A stretch of 62,819 nucleotides of DNA from Stenotrophomonas maltophilia (GCF_004684085.1 NZ_SRHZ01000023.1:1-62819), one strand, 5' to 3'. Positions 34,500 through 45,107 are shown, counted from the first letter of the stretch. Program-made: numbers and translations. The notes: a model not told the origin generated them from the sequence alone.

Positions 34500-36950
34500 A
34501 TGGCCCGTTCCCCAAGTGAAACCCTCGACCTGCCGGTCCTGCCGCTGCGCGACGTAGTGGTGTTCCCGCACATGGTCATCCCGCTGTTCGTCGGCCGTGA
34601 CAAGTCCATGCACGCGCTCGAACAGGCAATGGAAGCGGACAAGCGCATCCTGCTGCTGGCGCAGAAGTCGGCTGAGACCGATGACCCGCATGCGGCCGAC
34701 CTCTACCAGGTCGGTACGCTGGCGCAGGTGCTGCAGCTGCTGAAGCTGCCCGACGGCACCATCAAGGTGCTGGTCGAAGGCCTGTCGCGCGTGCAGGTCA
34801 CCCACGTCGACGAGCGCAACGGCTCGCTGCATGGCCAGGCCGTGGAGATCGACGCTACCGACGAACGCGAAGCACGTGAGGTCGAGGCGATCGCCCGCTC
34901 ACTGATGTCGCTGTTCGAGCAGTACGTGAAGACCAACCGCAAGTTGCCGCCGGAGCTGCTGCAGACCCTGTCCGGCATCGATGAGCCGGCGCGCCTGGCC
35001 GATACCATCGCCGCGCACATCAGCGTGCGCCTGTCCGACAAGCAGCGCCTGCTGGAAACGCTGGCGGTGGGTGACCGCCTGGAGATGCTGGTCGGCCTGG
35101 TCGACGGCGAGATCGATGTGCAGCAGATGGAAAAGCGCATCCGCGGCCGTGTGAAGTCGCAGATGGAAAAGAGCCAGCGCGAGTACTACCTCAACGAACA
35201 GATGAAGGCCATCCAGAAGGAACTGGGTGACCTGGACGACGCGCCGGGCGAACTGGAAGAGCTCGCGCGCAAGATCGCCGAAGCGGGCATGCCCAAGCCG
35301 GTGGAGACCAAGGCACGCAACGAGCTCAACAAGCTCAAGCAGATGTCGCCGATGTCGGCTGAAGCGGCAGTGGTGCGCAACTACCTGGAGTGGCTGCTGG
35401 GCGTGCCGTGGAAGAAGCGCAGCAAGGTGCGCAAGGACCTCAAGGCCGCGCAGGACACCCTGGACGCCGATCACTACGGTCTGGAGAAGGTCAAGGAACG
35501 CATCCTTGAGTACCTGGCCGTGCAGTCGCGGGTGAAGCAGATGAAGGGCCCGATCCTGTGCCTGGTCGGTCCGCCGGGCGTGGGCAAGACCTCGCTGGGG
35601 CAGTCCATCGCCAAGGCCACCAACCGCAAGTTCGTGCGCATGTCGCTGGGCGGCGTGCGCGACGAGGCCGAGATCCGTGGCCACCGCCGTACCTACGTCG
35701 GTTCGATGCCGGGCCGCATCGTGCAGAACCTCAACAAGGTCGGCAGCAAGAACCCGCTGTTCGTGCTCGACGAGATCGACAAGATGTCGATGGACTTCCG
35801 TGGCGACCCGTCTTCGGCGTTGCTGGAAGTGCTTGACCCGGAGCAGAACAACGCGTTCAACGACCACTATCTGGAAGTGGATCTGGACCTGTCCGAAGTG
35901 ATGTTCGTGGCCACCTCGAACTCGCTCAACATTCCGGGTCCGCTGCTGGACCGCATGGAAGTGATCCGCATCCCCGGCTACACCGAGGATGAGAAGCTCA
36001 ACATCGCCACCCGTTACCTGTCGCCCAAGCAGATCAAGGCCAACGGCCTGAAGCCGGAAGAGCTCGAGATCGGCAGTGATGCGATCCAGGACATCGTGCG
36101 TTACTACACGCGCGAATCGGGCGTTCGCAACCTGGAACGCGAGATCGCCAAGATCTGCCGCAAGGTGGTGAAGGAGATCGCGCTGGCCGGCCCGCAGCCG
36201 GTGAAGGCGAAGAAGGGCGCGAAGAAGTCCAAGGCGCTGGTCAGCGTCACTGGCAAGAACCTGGACAAGTACCTGGGCGTGCGCCGCTTCGACTTTGGCC
36301 GCGCCGAGGAAGAAAACGAGATCGGCCTGGTCACCGGCCTGGCCTGGACCGAAGTGGGTGGCGATCTGCTGCAGATCGAATCAACGCTGGTGCCGGGCAA
36401 GGGCCAGCTGATCCTGACCGGCCAGCTCGGCAACGTGATGAAGGAGTCGGCGTCGGCGGCGCTGTCGGTGGTGCGTTCGCGTGCAGTGGGCTTTGGTATC
36501 GACAGCGACTTCCTGCAGAAGCATGACGTGCACGTGCACGTACCCGATGGCGCCACGCCGAAGGACGGCCCCAGCGCCGGCGCGGCGATGGTCACCTCGC
36601 TGGTGTCGATGCTGACCAAGGTGCCGGTGCGTGCCGATGTGGCGATGACCGGCGAAATCACCCTGCGTGGTCGCGTCACTGCCATCGGTGGCCTGAAGGA
36701 GAAGCTGCTGGCCGCACTGCGTGGCGGTATCCGCACCGTCATCATTCCCGAAGAGAACCGCAAGGACCTGGCCGACATCCCGGCCAACGTCACCCGCGAT
36801 CTGCAGATCGTGCCGGTGAAGTACATCGAAGAAGTCCTGGACCTGGCGCTGGAGCGTCCGCTGGCACCGAAGAAGGCGCGCAAGAGTGCGCAACGCGTCA
36901 CGGTGCGCAGCAAGGCCAAACCGAGTGGAAGCGCGCGCGTCAAGCATTGA
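34500..36950 (+). CDS. lon: ATP-dependent protease Lon
   Basis: An 816-residue AAA+ serine protease that degrades misfolded and regulatory proteins. The N-terminal LON substrate domain begins [20 protein letters not shown] (about residues 11-30). A coiled region follows, then Walker [16 protein letters not shown] (about 358), Walker [11 protein letters not shown], and the protease domain with the catalytic Ser in [11 protein letters not shown] and Lys in [14 protein letters not shown]. The C-terminus carries an extra basic tail of about 30 residues ([19 protein letters not shown]), possibly DNA-contacting. CTGGAG precedes the ATG at 34500. Confidence 0.97.
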   Translation: MARSPSETLDLPVLPLRDVVVFPHMVIPLFVGRDKSMHALEQAMEADKRILLLAQKSAETDDPHAADLYQVGTLAQVLQLLKLPDGTIKVLVEGLSRVQVTHVDERNGSLHGQAVEIDATDEREAREVEAIARSLMSLFEQYVKTNRKLPPELLQTLSGIDEPARLADTIAAHISVRLSDKQRLLETLAVGDRLEMLVGLVDGEIDVQQMEKRIRGRVKSQMEKSQREYYLNEQMKAIQKELGDLDDAPGELEELARKIAEAGMPKPVETKARNELNKLKQMSPMSAEAAVVRNYLEWLLGVPWKKRSKVRKDLKAAQDTLDADHYGLEKVKERILEYLAVQSRVKQMKGPILCLVGPPGVGKTSLGQSIAKATNRKFVRMSLGGVRDEAEIRGHRRTYVGSMPGRIVQNLNKVGSKNPLFVLDEIDKMSMDFRGDPSSALLEVLDPEQNNAFNDHYLEVDLDLSEVMFVATSNSLNIPGPLLDRMEVIRIPGYTEDEKLNIATRYLSPKQIKANGLKPEELEIGSDAIQDIVRYYTRESGVRNLEREIAKICRKVVKEIALAGPQPVKAKKGAKKSKALVSVTGKNLDKYLGVRRFDFGRAEEENEIGLVTGLAWTEVGGDLLQIESTLVPGKGQLILTGQLGNVMKESASAALSVVRSRAVGFGIDSDFLQKHDVHVHVPDGATPKDGPSAGAAMVTSLVSMLTKVPVRADVAMTGEITLRGRVTAIGGLKEKLLAALRGGIRTVIIPEENRKDLADIPANVTRDLQIVPVKYIEEVLDLALERPLAPKKARKSAQRVTVRSKAKPSGSARVKH

Positions 36951-37167
36951 CGCGCGCTGTCCAATGGCTTGAAACCCGCGTCGTTGCTGGCTTTCCAGCT
37001 TGCGTGGGGGTAGGGCCACTGGTATAAAAGCAGCACTCGCGAATGAGTGATCGCTGTCGGCGATGACTGAACCAGCGAACCGTTTCCACATGGCGGCCGC
37101 ATGCAGAAGGCGTGCGGTTGCTTCCCTGTCGAATCTGCGGAACCCACCGCCAAAGGAGTTGTAGAGA

Positions 37168-37440
37168 ATGAACAAGACCGAATTGATCGATGCCGTTGCT
37201 GAAGCTGCCGACCTGACCAAGGCCGAGTCCAGCCGCGCTGTCGATGCCGTCGTTGCTGCCGTCACCAAGGCGCTGAAGGACGGCGATGCGGTCACCCTGG
37301 TTGGCTTCGGTACCTTCCAGGTCCGCGACCGTGCTGCCCGCACCGGCCGCAACCCGAAGACCGGCGACACCATCAAGATCGCTGCTTCGAAGAATCCGTC
37401 GTTCAAGGCTGGTAAGGCCCTGAAGGATGCTGTAAACTAA
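37168..37440 (+). CDS. hupB: DNA-binding protein HU-beta
   Basis: A 90-residue nucleoid protein. The alpha-helical dimerisation part [20 protein letters not shown] and the beta-ribbon arm [21 protein letters not shown], with the conserved Arg-Asn-Pro of the arm tip, define HU. It compacts DNA and assists replication, recombination and regulation. The 217-bp upstream region has a TATAAA-like box at about 37023-37028. It lies directly upstream of tRNA-Val, 11 bp from its stop codon. Confidence 0.96.
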   Translation: MNKTELIDAVAEAADLTKAESSRAVDAVVAAVTKALKDGDAVTLVGFGTFQVRDRAARTGRNPKTGDTIKIAASKNPSFKAGKALKDAVN

Positions 37441-37451
37441 GCGGCTCGCTG

Positions 37452-37526
37452 GGGTGCTTAGCTCAGCGGTAGAGCGTCTCCTTTACACGGAGAGGGTCGG
37501 GGGTTCGAAACCCTCAGCACCCACCA
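37452..37526 (+). tRNA. tRNA-Val (UAC)
   Basis: A 75-base tRNA, acceptor GGGTGCT with AGCACCC, anticodon loop TTTACAC, encoded CCA. It is 11 bp after hupB and may be processed from the hupB transcript. Confidence 0.96.
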
Positions 37527-37552
37527 CAGCACCGCGGTAAAAGTTTGAGTGT

Positions 37553-37629
37553 GGAGCGGTAGTTCAGCTGGTTAGAATGCTGGCCTGTCACGCCGGAGGT
37601 CGCGGGTTCGAGTCCCGTCCGCTCCGCCA
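37553..37629 (+). tRNA. tRNA-Asp (GUC), copy 1
   Basis: A 77-base tRNA, acceptor GGAGCGG with CCGCTCC, anticodon loop CTGTCAC, encoded CCA. Followed by its own terminator. Confidence 0.96.
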
Positions 37630-37639
37630 CTTCAACGAG

Positions 37640-37672
37640 GCCTCCGGCCAAAAGCTGGAGGCTTTGTTTTCT
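37640..37672 (+). terminator. intrinsic terminator after tRNA-Asp 1
   Basis: GCCTCCGGC with GCTGGAGGC (one wobble pair), followed by TTTGTTTT. Confidence 0.8.
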
Positions 37673-37714
37673 CCCCGGTCCAGATCGGCAGAAAACAAAA
37701 CAGGTAACAAATGC

Positions 37715-37791
37715 GGAGCGGTAGTTCAGCTGGTTAGAATGCTGGCCTGTCACGCCGGAGGTCGCGGGTTCGAGTCCCGTCCGCTCCGCCA
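37715..37791 (+). tRNA. tRNA-Asp (GUC), copy 2
   Basis: Identical sequence to copies 1 and 3. Its encoded CCA ends at 37791, and copy 3 begins on the very next base. Confidence 0.96.
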
Positions 37792-37868
37792 GGAGCGGTA
37801 GTTCAGCTGGTTAGAATGCTGGCCTGTCACGCCGGAGGTCGCGGGTTCGAGTCCCGTCCGCTCCGCCA
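37792..37868 (+). tRNA. tRNA-Asp (GUC), copy 3
   Basis: Identical to copy 2 and joined to it without any spacer base. RNase P cleavage at the junction would mature both ends at once. Confidence 0.96.
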
Positions 37869-37876
37869 ACTTTAAA

Positions 37877-37907
37877 AGCCCTCGGCGCAAGCCGGGGGCT
37901 TTTTCTT
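37877..37907 (+). terminator. intrinsic terminator after the tRNA-Asp genes
   Basis: AGCCCTCGGC-GCAA-GCCGGGGGCT stem followed by TTTTCTTT. Confidence 0.88.
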
Positions 37908-38063
37908 TGGTCGCGCGCGGTGTGGAGGGCAGGCCGATCAAGTGCGAGGCCGCTGGCTGGCATCGAGAGGTTGCGCGCAGGCCGCGCCAGCGCTGCTTTT
38001 GGTCCCTGCGGCGAAGCGGGTTACACTGCCGGGCTCGCCAATCAGGCCTTGTGATTCCTCACC

Positions 38064-40019
38064 ATGCTGCAGAAACTCCGCGACAAGACCTCAGGCTGGA
38101 TCGTCACCGTGATCCTGGGGCTGCTGATGATTCCGTTCCTGTTCGTGATCGACAACAGCTACCTGGGTGGCGTTGGCGCACAGAACGTGGCCAAGGTTTC
38201 CGCGCCTCCCACCTGGTGGCGTTCGGCCCCGTCGTGGTGGCCGGTGCGCATGCTGTGGCAGCACCATGAGATCAGCGCGCAGGATTTCCGCACCCGCTTT
38301 GAGCAGGAGCGCATGCGTGAGCGCCAGCAGCAGGGCGAGAACTTCGACCCGCGCGCGTTCGAGAGCACCGAAAGCAAGATGGCCGTGCTCGATCAGCTGA
38401 TCGACGAGCAGGTCGTCCGTCTGGTCGGTGAGCAGGCCGGTGTCGTCATTGGCGATGGCGCGGTTCGCGAGTACATCACCACCATCCCGGCGTTCCTCGA
38501 TGCGAACGGCAAGTTCAACGAGAACAACTACCGCCTGGCCCTGGCCGGTGGCAATCCGCCGCGTACGCCCACCCAGTTCCAGGAGCTGGTGCGTGAGAGC
38601 CTGCAGCAGTCGGTGATTCCGTCCGGCCTGCAGAATTCCGGTTTCGTCACCCAGGCCGAGACCGAGCGCCTGCTGAAGCTGCTGGGCGAGACCCGCGACG
38701 TCGAGCTGGCCGCGCTGCCGGAAGTGCCGGCCGATACCGCGCCGGTCACCGACGCGCAGATCAAGCAGTGGTACGACAGCCATGGCAAGGATTTCCGCCA
38801 GGCCGAGAGCGTGTCGCTGGAGTACGTCGAGATCAACGGCGGCAACCTGCCGGCGCCGACCGCGGCCGACGAAGCCACCCTGCGCAAGCGCTATGAAGAC
38901 GAGAAGGCGAAGTTCACCTCGCCGGAACAGCGCCAGGCCGCACACATCCTGATCACCGGTGACGGTGCCGAAGCCAAGGCGAACAAGATCGCTGCCGAAG
39001 CCAAGGCTGCCGGCGCCGACTTCGCCGCACTGGCCAAGGCCAACTCGGAAGATCCGGGCTCGAAGGACCAGGGCGGTGATCTGGGCTGGGTCGAGCGTGG
39101 CGCGATGGTCAAGCCGTTTGAGGACGCTCTGTTCGCCGCCAAGGCGGGTGACGTGATTGGCCCGGTCAAGACCGACTTCGGCTACCACGTCATCAAGGTC
39201 GCCGCAGTGCGTGGCGGTGAAGGCAAGTCGTTCGAGGAAGTGCGTGACACCCTGGCCGCCGAGCAGCTGAAGGCCGACGGTGAGCGTGGCTTCAACGAGC
39301 TGGCCGGCCGCCTGGTCGATGCCATCAACAAGAGCCCGAGCGACCTGGCCGCTGCCGCCAAGGAAGTGAACCTGCCGCTGCAGACCCTGGGCCCGATCAC
39401 CCGTGCCACCGCCAGCGGTATTGCCACGGATCCGGCCGTGCTGCGTGCGGCCTTCTCCGAAGTGCTGGTGCAGGACGGAACTGCCAGCGACCCGATCGCC
39501 CTGGGCGGTGCCACCAACCACAGCGTAGTCATCCGCGTGGCCGCGCATACCCCGGAACAGGCGACGCCGCTGGAGAAGGCGCGTGAGCAGGTGATCGCCG
39601 CGATCCGCACCGACCGCCAGCGTCAGGCCAGCGACAAGGCCGCCGACGCCGTGCTGGCCAAGCTGAAGGCGGGTGCCACCCTGCAGTCGCTGGCCGCCAG
39701 CGAGAAGCTGCAGGTGAGCCCGATGCCGGGCCTGCCGCGCAGCCAGCCGGTGCCGACCCCGGAAATCAACCGCGCGATCTTCAGTGCGCCGGTCCCGGCC
39801 GAAGGCAAGCCGAGTTACGGCAAGGTCGACGTCAACGGCCACGCGCTGCTGTTCGCGGTGAACAAGGTCAACCCGGGCGACATCAAGGAAGTGACCGCCG
39901 AGCAGCAGAAGCAGCTGAAGGACCAGCTGAGCCAGATCGACGGCATGGCCGCGGCCAAGGCCTACATCGAAGCGATGCGCAAGAAGTTCGTGATCCAGAC
40001 CACCGAGGCGAACCTGTAA
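38064..40019 (+). CDS. ppiD: peptidyl-prolyl cis-trans isomerase PpiD (SurA-N/parvulin)
   Basis: A 651-residue periplasmic chaperone anchored in the inner membrane by one N-terminal helix ([19 protein letters not shown], about residues 11-30). A SurA-N-like chaperone region follows, then a parvulin domain ([20 protein letters not shown] to [14 protein letters not shown], about 290-380) and a long C-terminal chaperone region. PpiD assists proteins leaving the Sec translocon. It follows hupB with only tRNAs between, as in other gammaproteobacteria. An intrinsic terminator follows. Confidence 0.95.
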   Translation: MLQKLRDKTSGWIVTVILGLLMIPFLFVIDNSYLGGVGAQNVAKVSAPPTWWRSAPSWWPVRMLWQHHEISAQDFRTRFEQERMRERQQQGENFDPRAFESTESKMAVLDQLIDEQVVRLVGEQAGVVIGDGAVREYITTIPAFLDANGKFNENNYRLALAGGNPPRTPTQFQELVRESLQQSVIPSGLQNSGFVTQAETERLLKLLGETRDVELAALPEVPADTAPVTDAQIKQWYDSHGKDFRQAESVSLEYVEINGGNLPAPTAADEATLRKRYEDEKAKFTSPEQRQAAHILITGDGAEAKANKIAAEAKAAGADFAALAKANSEDPGSKDQGGDLGWVERGAMVKPFEDALFAAKAGDVIGPVKTDFGYHVIKVAAVRGGEGKSFEEVRDTLAAEQLKADGERGFNELAGRLVDAINKSPSDLAAAAKEVNLPLQTLGPITRATASGIATDPAVLRAAFSEVLVQDGTASDPIALGGATNHSVVIRVAAHTPEQATPLEKAREQVIAAIRTDRQRQASDKAADAVLAKLKAGATLQSLAASEKLQVSPMPGLPRSQPVPTPEINRAIFSAPVPAEGKPSYGKVDVNGHALLFAVNKVNPGDIKEVTAEQQKQLKDQLSQIDGMAAAKAYIEAMRKKFVIQTTEANL

Positions 40020-40042
40020 GCCTCGCGGCGAGCTGCAAAGAG

Positions 40043-40071
40043 AAGGGCCCGGCATTGCCGGGCCCTTTTTT
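40043..40071 (+). terminator. intrinsic terminator after ppiD
   Basis: GGGCCCGGC-ATT-GCCGGGCCC followed by six T. Confidence 0.92.
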
Positions 40072-40085
40072 GTGCCTGCGGCTAT

Positions 40086-40148
40086 GTAGAGTCGAGTCAT
40101 GCTTGACTGCATCAGGCATGAAAAAGCCGAGCGTGGGCTCGGCTCTAC
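40086..40148. repeat. inverted pair of SMAG-type palindromes
   Basis: Plus-strand element 40086-40108 (GTAGAGTCGAGTCATGCTTGACT) and minus-strand element 40125-40148 (ending GGCTCGGCTCTAC), in the gap between ppiD and mltD. Confidence 0.72.
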
Positions 40149-40185
40149 AGGAAGCAGGGAGGGCGCGGCCGGAACCGCGCCTGCC

Positions 40186-41385
40186 TCAATCTTCGACGCG
40201 CAGTACCGCGCCCGGCTTCAGCACGCTGCTGCCGCTCAGGCCGTTCAGCGACAGCAGGGCCTTCACCGGCATGCCGTAGCGGCGGGCGATGGTCCAGGCC
40301 GACTCGCCATCACGCACGGTGTGGCGGCGGCTGCGCGGGCGATCGGCAATCGCGGCGACGGTCTTGGTCACCTGCGGCGTCGGCGTGGTCGTGGCGACCG
40401 GTGCGGTGCTGGCCACCAACGTGGTCGCAGCCTCGGCCACCGTCGCACTGGCAGCCGAGACCGGGGCCAGCACCCGGGTGGTTCCCGAGGCGCGGCCGCC
40501 GCCGGCAAGCGCGGGGTTCAGGCGGGCGATCCTGGCCGGGTCCAGCGCGCGCTGGGCAGCCCACTGCTGCACGCTGGTGCCTGCGGGCAGGGTGTGGTCC
40601 TTCAGTACCGGCACGGTGCGGTCCAGCGAGGCCATCACGCGGGGCTGGTCTTCCACGTCTTCCAGCACGCAGGCCAGGGCATGCAGCTTCTCGACGTAGG
40701 CATGGGTAACCGGCGACAGACCCGGCAAGGCTGCCGGCTTGGCGTTCTGCGCGTTCATGCCGGCCTTGCGCATGGACTGCAGCACGCGGTATTCGCCGGC
40801 GTTGTAGGCCATGGTGGCCAGGCGCCAGTCGCCGCCGAACATGCCGTGCAGGGTCTTCAGGTAGCGTACCGCGGCCTGGGTCGAGTCGACCGCCGACAGG
40901 CGGCCGTCGTAGCCGTTGGCCATCGGCACGCGGTGGTTGCGCGCGGTGGTGGCGATGAACTGCCACAGGCCGGTCGGGCCGCTGCCGTTGCGGGCATTGG
41001 GCCGATAGCCGCTTTCAACGAACGGAATGAGCGCGAATTCGGTGGGCAGGTTGGCCCTGCGCAGCTCTTCCACCACATAGCCGAACAGCACCAGCGCGTC
41101 GTCATCCTGGTTGGCCAGGCGTGAGGGGGCGTGGGCGAACTGCTTCTGCCAGCGCGGGCTGGTGGCCTCGGCATCGCAGCTGGGCTCGGCCAGGCCGTCG
41201 CGGAAGCTGGTGAAGATTTCCTGGCCGTTGCGCACCGAGGGCGCAGGCAGCGCGGACGGATCCAGCGGCAGCGCCGCGGCGGCGGTCAGGTTCTGGCTGA
41301 TGCCGGCGCCCAGCGACTGTGCGCCCGCGGTTCCGGCCAGCCCCAGGGCAAGGCCCAGGGCCAGCGATAGACTTCGGCGCATCAT
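40186..41385 (-). CDS. mltD: membrane-bound lytic murein transglycosylase D-like, with LysM
   Basis: A 399-residue exported cell-wall enzyme. The signal peptide is residues 1-22 ([14 protein letters not shown]). The GH23/SLT domain has the catalytic Glu in [14 protein letters not shown], followed by [14 protein letters not shown] and the conserved [10 protein letters not shown]. The C-terminal LysM domain [19 protein letters not shown] ends [11 protein letters not shown]. It cleaves the MurNAc-GlcNAc bond to form anhydromuropeptides. There is one LysM copy against two in E. coli MltD, and no lipobox Cys is seen. The ATG overlaps the gloB stop (ATGA); a TTG 21 bases earlier is an alternative start. 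The locus mltD-gloB/yafS-rnhA-dnaQ is conserved with E. coli. Confidence 0.9.
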   Translation of the reverse strand: MMRRSLSLALGLALGLAGTAGAQSLGAGISQNLTAAAALPLDPSALPAPSVRNGQEIFTSFRDGLAEPSCDAEATSPRWQKQFAHAPSRLANQDDDALVLFGYVVEELRRANLPTEFALIPFVESGYRPNARNGSGPTGLWQFIATTARNHRVPMANGYDGRLSAVDSTQAAVRYLKTLHGMFGGDWRLATMAYNAGEYRVLQSMRKAGMNAQNAKPAALPGLSPVTHAYVEKLHALACVLEDVEDQPRVMASLDRTVPVLKDHTLPAGTSVQQWAAQRALDPARIARLNPALAGGGRASGTTRVLAPVSAASATVAEAATTLVASTAPVATTTPTPQVTKTVAAIADRPRSRRHTVRDGESAWTIARRYGMPVKALLSLNGLSGSSVLKPGAVLRVED

Positions 41386-42146
41386 GCGCGGAAGCCGTCT
41401 TTCCAATGCCGAAGACCGGCCATTACGTCGACGTCGTCAACGACGTCACGGCCCAGGTGTGCCGACACCGACGCACGAATGGGCGCCGCGTGCACACGCA
41501 GGAAAGGATTGCAGTCGAATTCGTTGGCCAGGGTTACCGGCAGGGTGGAACGGTCATCGCGGCGCATGGCCAAAGCCTCCTCTTGGCGCTGCCACAGGGC
41601 AGCGTTGGCGGGGTCGACATGCCGCGCGAAGACGGCATTTGACACGGTGTACTCATGAGCGCAACACAGCAGCAGTTGCGCGGGCAGGGCACCCAGCTTG
41701 CACATCGATGCCAGCAGCTGGGACGGCGTACCTTCGAACAGGCGTCCACAGCCCAGGCTGAACAACGAATCTCCGCTGAAAAGGTGTTCAGCAGTGTGAA
41801 ACGCGATGTGGCTGCGGGTATGCCCGGGCACGGATAGTACGTGGAACGTCCGGCCTAGTGCCTGAACGCGTTCACCTTCGCCGACCCGTTCGGTGGCCAT
41901 GGGAATGCGCTCTTCGACCGGGGCGATCACCCGCACGCCGGGAAAACGCGCCCGCAGTGCGGGCACGCCGCCGATGTGGTCATCGTGGTGGTGGGTGAGC
42001 AGGATGCTGTCCACGCGCAGGCCCTGATCGGCCAGCGCGAGCACCGGCGCGGCATCGCCGGGATCGACGACCACGGCCGCGCCATCGTCGTCGATCAGCA
42101 TCCAGATGTAGTTGTCCGCAAATGCGGTCAGGGCAGTCAGTCGCAT
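41382..42146 (-). CDS. gloB: hydroxyacylglutathione hydrolase (glyoxalase II)
   Basis: A 254-residue metallo-beta-lactamase-fold hydrolase that splits S-lactoylglutathione to D-lactate and glutathione, the second step of methylglyoxal detoxification. The metal motif [12 protein letters not shown] (THxHxDH, about residues 52-63) and [14 protein letters not shown], with [17 protein letters not shown], mark the two-metal site. [10 protein letters not shown] and the C-terminal FLRVH region bind glutathione. The ATG at 42146 is chosen; the longer open frame to 42410 overlaps the divergent methyltransferase gene. It overlaps mltD by four bases. The start is only 11 bp from the divergent gene. Confidence 0.95.
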   Translation of the reverse strand: MRLTALTAFADNYIWMLIDDDGAAVVVDPGDAAPVLALADQGLRVDSILLTHHHDDHIGGVPALRARFPGVRVIAPVEERIPMATERVGEGERVQALGRTFHVLSVPGHTRSHIAFHTAEHLFSGDSLFSLGCGRLFEGTPSQLLASMCKLGALPAQLLLCCAHEYTVSNAVFARHVDPANAALWQRQEEALAMRRDDRSTLPVTLANEFDCNPFLRVHAAPIRASVSAHLGRDVVDDVDVMAGLRHWKDGFRA

Positions 42147-42157
42147 AGAATTGGACC

Positions 42158-42802
42158 ATGCCCGCGCTGCAGAGCACCCGTCAAGCGAGCCAGGCCCCGT
42201 GGTTCGACAGCGAACCGGCGGTGGCGTTGCGCGTGCTGGAGCGGCAGTTGCTGCTGCCACAGCTGTCGGTGCTGCCGACGCAGCCGTGGCTGTGGATCGC
42301 GCCAAGCGCGGCCTGGCTGGACGACGCGCAGCCCGGCGGGCGCGGCCTGCGCCTGTACCGGCAGGGCCGGGGCTATGCCGGCGATACCCACTGCGCCCTG
42401 CCATTGCCACTGCCCAACGAGAGCGTCAACGCTATCGTTCTGCAGCACGTGGTTGCCGCCGATGCCGACCAGTTGCTGGATGAGTGCGAACGGGTGTTGA
42501 TGCCGGGCGGCCATCTGTGGCTGAGCAGCCTCAATCCGTTCAGCCCGTACCGCACCCGCTGGCGCCAGCACGGGTTGGTCGTGCGTACACCGCAGCGGAT
42601 CCGCCTGCTGCTCGGCCGCCACGGCCTGGAGTGCGACGATATACGCTACCTCGGCCCGCTCTGGCAGGGCGGCGGCAGCCGTCGTCCAGGGGGCTGGGCG
42701 CCACTGCGCGCGGCTTGCCTGTTCCATGCCGAAAAACGCACGCTGGCCCTGCCCGGGCCAAAACCGCTGCCGGTGCGCTGGCACGGCACTGTTGCTACCT
42801 GA
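42158..42802 (+). CDS. SAM-dependent methyltransferase-like protein (YafS-type)
   Basis: A 214-residue protein. The middle [19 protein letters not shown] and [18 protein letters not shown] (about residues 88-127) match the later half of class I methyltransferases (motifs post-I and II/III). The N-terminal SAM loop [11 protein letters not shown] is degenerate, with no Gly-rich GxGxG. The equivalent E. coli gene, yafS, is in the same place and has no known substrate. Divergent from gloB, 13 bp before rnhA. Function unknown. Confidence 0.7.
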   Translation: MPALQSTRQASQAPWFDSEPAVALRVLERQLLLPQLSVLPTQPWLWIAPSAAWLDDAQPGGRGLRLYRQGRGYAGDTHCALPLPLPNESVNAIVLQHVVAADADQLLDECERVLMPGGHLWLSSLNPFSPYRTRWRQHGLVVRTPQRIRLLLGRHGLECDDIRYLGPLWQGGGSRRPGGWAPLRAACLFHAEKRTLALPGPKPLPVRWHGTVAT

Positions 42803-42815
42803 TTCTGGAGTTGTA

Positions 42816-43268
42816 TTGAAAACGATCGAAATCCACACCGACGGATCCTGCCTCGGCAATCCCGGTCCGGGCGGCTGGGCTGCGTTGCTGCGCTACAAGG
42901 GCCACGAGCGCGAGCTCAGCGGTGGCGAGGCGCACACCACCAACAACCGGATGGAGCTGATGGCGGCCATTTCCGGGCTGGAGTCGCTGACCGAGCCGTG
43001 CAACATCGTGCTCTATACCGATTCGCAGTACGTGAGGCAGGGCCTGACCCAGTGGATGCCGGGCTGGATCCGCAAGAACTGGAAGACCGCCGGTGGCGAT
43101 CCGGTGAAGAACCGTGAGCTGTGGGAGCGCCTGCAGGCGGCCACGCTGCGGCATCAGATCGACTGGCGGTGGGTGAAAGGCCACTCCGGCGACCCGGACA
43201 ATGAGCGGGTCGATACCCTGGCCCGCAATGCGGCGATCCAGATCCGCGATTCCAGCCCGGTAAACTGA
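42816..43268 (+). CDS. rnhA: ribonuclease HI
   Basis: A 150-residue RNase H that cleaves RNA in RNA-DNA hybrids. The catalytic carboxylates are visible: Asp in [17 protein letters not shown] (about 9), Glu in [10 protein letters not shown] (about 47), Asp in VLYTDSQYV (about 69) and Asp in [14 protein letters not shown] (about 133). The start is probably the TTG at 42816, which has CTGGAG five bases upstream and gives the standard N-terminus. The open frame runs further upstream without support. It is followed by dnaQ four bases after its stop. Confidence 0.94.
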   Translation: MKTIEIHTDGSCLGNPGPGGWAALLRYKGHERELSGGEAHTTNNRMELMAAISGLESLTEPCNIVLYTDSQYVRQGLTQWMPGWIRKNWKTAGGDPVKNRELWERLQAATLRHQIDWRWVKGHSGDPDNERVDTLARNAAIQIRDSSPVN

Positions 43269-43272
43269 GCCC

Positions 43273-44004
43273 ATGCGTCAGATCATCCTTGATACCGAAA
43301 CCACCGGCCTGGAGTGGAAGAAGGGCAACCGCATCGTCGAAATCGGCTGTGTTGAGCTGTTCAAGCGCCGCCCGACCGGCAACAACTACCATCAGTACAT
43401 CAAGCCGGACTGCGAGTTCGAACAGGGCGCGCAGGAAGTCACCGGCCTGACCCTGGAGTTCCTGGCTGACAAGCCGGACTTCGCGCAGATCGCCGACGAG
43501 TTCCTGGCGTTCATCGATGGCGCCGAGCTGATCATCCACAACGCGGCGTTCGATCTGGGCTTCCTCGACAACGAGCTTTCATTGCTGGGGTCGCAGTACG
43601 GGAAGATCACCGATCGGTGCACCGTGATCGATACCCTGGTAATGGCGCGCGAGCGCTTCCCGGGTCAGCGCAACTCGCTGGATGCACTGTGCAGGCGATT
43701 GGGCGTGGACAATTCGCACCGCGCGCTGCACGGCGGTCTGCTTGATGCGCAGATTCTCGGCGATGTGTACATCGCCCTGACCTCGGGCCAGGAGGAGATT
43801 GGTTTCGGTCTGGGCGATGACGAGGCCGGCGCTGCCGGTGCAGCATTGCAGGCCTTCGATACCAGCAAGCTGCTGCCGCGGCCGCGCGTGGTGGCCACGC
43901 CGTCGGAACTGGAGGCGCACACTGCGCGTCTGGAACGGCTGCGCAAGAAAGCCGGCCACGCGCTGTGGGATGGCCCGAAGGTGGAAGAACCCGCCAGCGC
44001 GTAA
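43273..44004 (+). CDS. dnaQ: DNA polymerase III epsilon subunit (proofreading exonuclease)
   Basis: A 243-residue 3'-5' exonuclease of the DEDDh type that proofreads for the replicative polymerase. Exo I is ILDTETTGLEW (about residues 5-15), Exo II HNAAFDLGFLDNELS (about 98-112), Exo III HRALHGGLLDAQILGDVY (about 156-173). The C-terminal segment after about residue 185 is the linker and polymerase-contact tail. It starts four bases after rnhA. A cluster of SMAG elements follows its stop codon. Confidence 0.96.
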   Translation: MRQIILDTETTGLEWKKGNRIVEIGCVELFKRRPTGNNYHQYIKPDCEFEQGAQEVTGLTLEFLADKPDFAQIADEFLAFIDGAELIIHNAAFDLGFLDNELSLLGSQYGKITDRCTVIDTLVMARERFPGQRNSLDALCRRLGVDNSHRALHGGLLDAQILGDVYIALTSGQEEIGFGLGDDEAGAAGAALQAFDTSKLLPRPRVVATPSELEAHTARLERLRKKAGHALWDGPKVEEPASA

Positions 44005-44013
44005 TGCGTCGGG

Positions 44014-44096
44014 GTAGCCACGCATGGCGTGGTGATGCGTTCGAAATGCAGCCACGCATGGCGTGGCTCTACTGTAGGTCCACGCCATGCGTGGAT
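44014..44096. repeat. cluster of three SMAG-type palindromes
   Basis: Plus 44014-44032, minus 44051-44072, plus 44074-44096, all with CCACGC-AT-GCGTGG type arms and GTAG or CTAC ends. They fill the dnaQ to PP2C convergent gap of 100 bp. Confidence 0.8.
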
Positions 44097-44104
44097 GGCG
44101 CTGG

Positions 44105-44809
44105 TCAGTGGCAGCGCACCAGGATAACGCTGATGTTGTCGCGGCCACCGCCGTCGAGCGCAGCCGCGACCAGCGTATCCACGCATTCCTGCGCGCTGGC
44201 GTCGTCGAAGGCGAGGGTGCGGGCGATGCCGCGGTCGTCCACTTCTTCGGTGAGACCGTCACTGCATAGCAGAAGCTGCATGCCAGGGCGAAGCTCGCCG
44301 CTGGTGGTGGCCACGTTCAGATGTGCCGGATCGGTCACGCCCAGTGCCTGGGTGACCACATTGCGGTGCGGATGCGCACGTGCCTGCTCGGCGGTGAGAT
44401 TGCCCTGCGCGACCAGTTCCTGCACCACACTGTGGTCCTGGCTGAGCTGGGCAAGCTGACCGTCGCGCCAGAGGTAGGCGCGGCTGTCGCCGACCCACGC
44501 CACTTCATAGCGATTGCCGTGCACGCGTGCGGCGACCACGGTGGTGCCCATCGGCAGGGTGTCGTTGCGGCGGCGCGAGGCGCGGATGATTTCTTCATCG
44601 GCAGTACGGATGGCCTGCGCCAGTGCCGCGCCGCGGCGTATCTCGCGCACGATGGTCTCGCGCGCCAGCGCACTGGCCACTTCGCCGCAGGCGTGCCCGC
44701 CCATGCCATCGGCCACCAGCCAAAGGCCGAGCTCGCTGTCACCGTAGTAGGTGTCCTCGTTGAGCTCGCGGCGCATGCCGGGGTGGGTCAGGTGTCCGAA
44801 TTCGATCAT
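44105..44809 (-). CDS. PP2C-family serine/threonine phosphatase
   Basis: A 234-residue PPM/PP2C phosphatase. The motifs are in order: MRRELNEDTYY (about residues 12-22), LVADGMGGHACGEVAS (about 31-46), MGTTVVAARV, VGDSRAYLWRDG, SQDHSVVQEL, LLCSDGLTEEVDD (about 157) and GGRDNISVILV at the end. The Asp residues bind two Mn or Mg ions. It has no membrane segment and no fused kinase. Bacterial homologues reverse Ser/Thr kinase signals (Stp1 type); no kinase gene is in the window. Confidence 0.92.
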   Translation of the reverse strand: MIEFGHLTHPGMRRELNEDTYYGDSELGLWLVADGMGGHACGEVASALARETIVREIRRGAALAQAIRTADEEIIRASRRRNDTLPMGTTVVAARVHGNRYEVAWVGDSRAYLWRDGQLAQLSQDHSVVQELVAQGNLTAEQARAHPHRNVVTQALGVTDPAHLNVATTSGELRPGMQLLLCSDGLTEEVDDRGIARTLAFDDASAQECVDTLVAAALDGGGRDNISVILVRCH

Positions 44810-44915
44810 GGGGGCTGGGGCGGGGTGTTGCTGGGGAGACAGGCATCATCGGGTGGCTGCGTGCATCCGGCAAGGCATGCGCTCAGGAAATTTTCACTTC
44901 GTTGGCCGGAATGAC

Positions 44916-44944
44916 TTGTCGTCGGCGTCACTTCCTCGTATGAT
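44916..44944 (+). promoter_or_regulatory. promoter of tRNA-Ser
   Basis: TTGTCG and TATGAT with an ideal 17-base spacer, 29 bases upstream of tRNA-Ser. Confidence 0.65.
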
Positions 44945-44973
44945 GCGCGTCCCCGGTCCGCCGGGGACCACCC

Positions 44974-45064
44974 GGAGAGGTGGCAGAGTGGTTGAATGTA
45001 CCTGACTCGAAATCAGGCAGGCGTTTATAGCGCCTCGGGGGTTCGAATCCCCCCCTCTCCGCCA
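44974..45064 (+). tRNA. tRNA-Ser (CGA)
   Basis: A 91-base class II tRNA with acceptor GGAGAGG with CCTCTCC, anticodon loop CTCGAAA between CCTGA and TCAGG, a long variable arm and encoded CCA. A copy of its last ten bases and flank occurs at 62784-62807. Confidence 0.96.
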
Positions 45065-45071
45065 GATAAAG

Positions 45072-45107
45072 AAAAAAGGGCTGCCGAAAGGCAGCCCTTT
45101 TTTCTTT
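45072..45107. terminator. bidirectional terminator after tRNA-Ser
   Basis: Six A, GGGCTGCC-GAAA-GGCAGCCC, six T. Confidence 0.92.
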
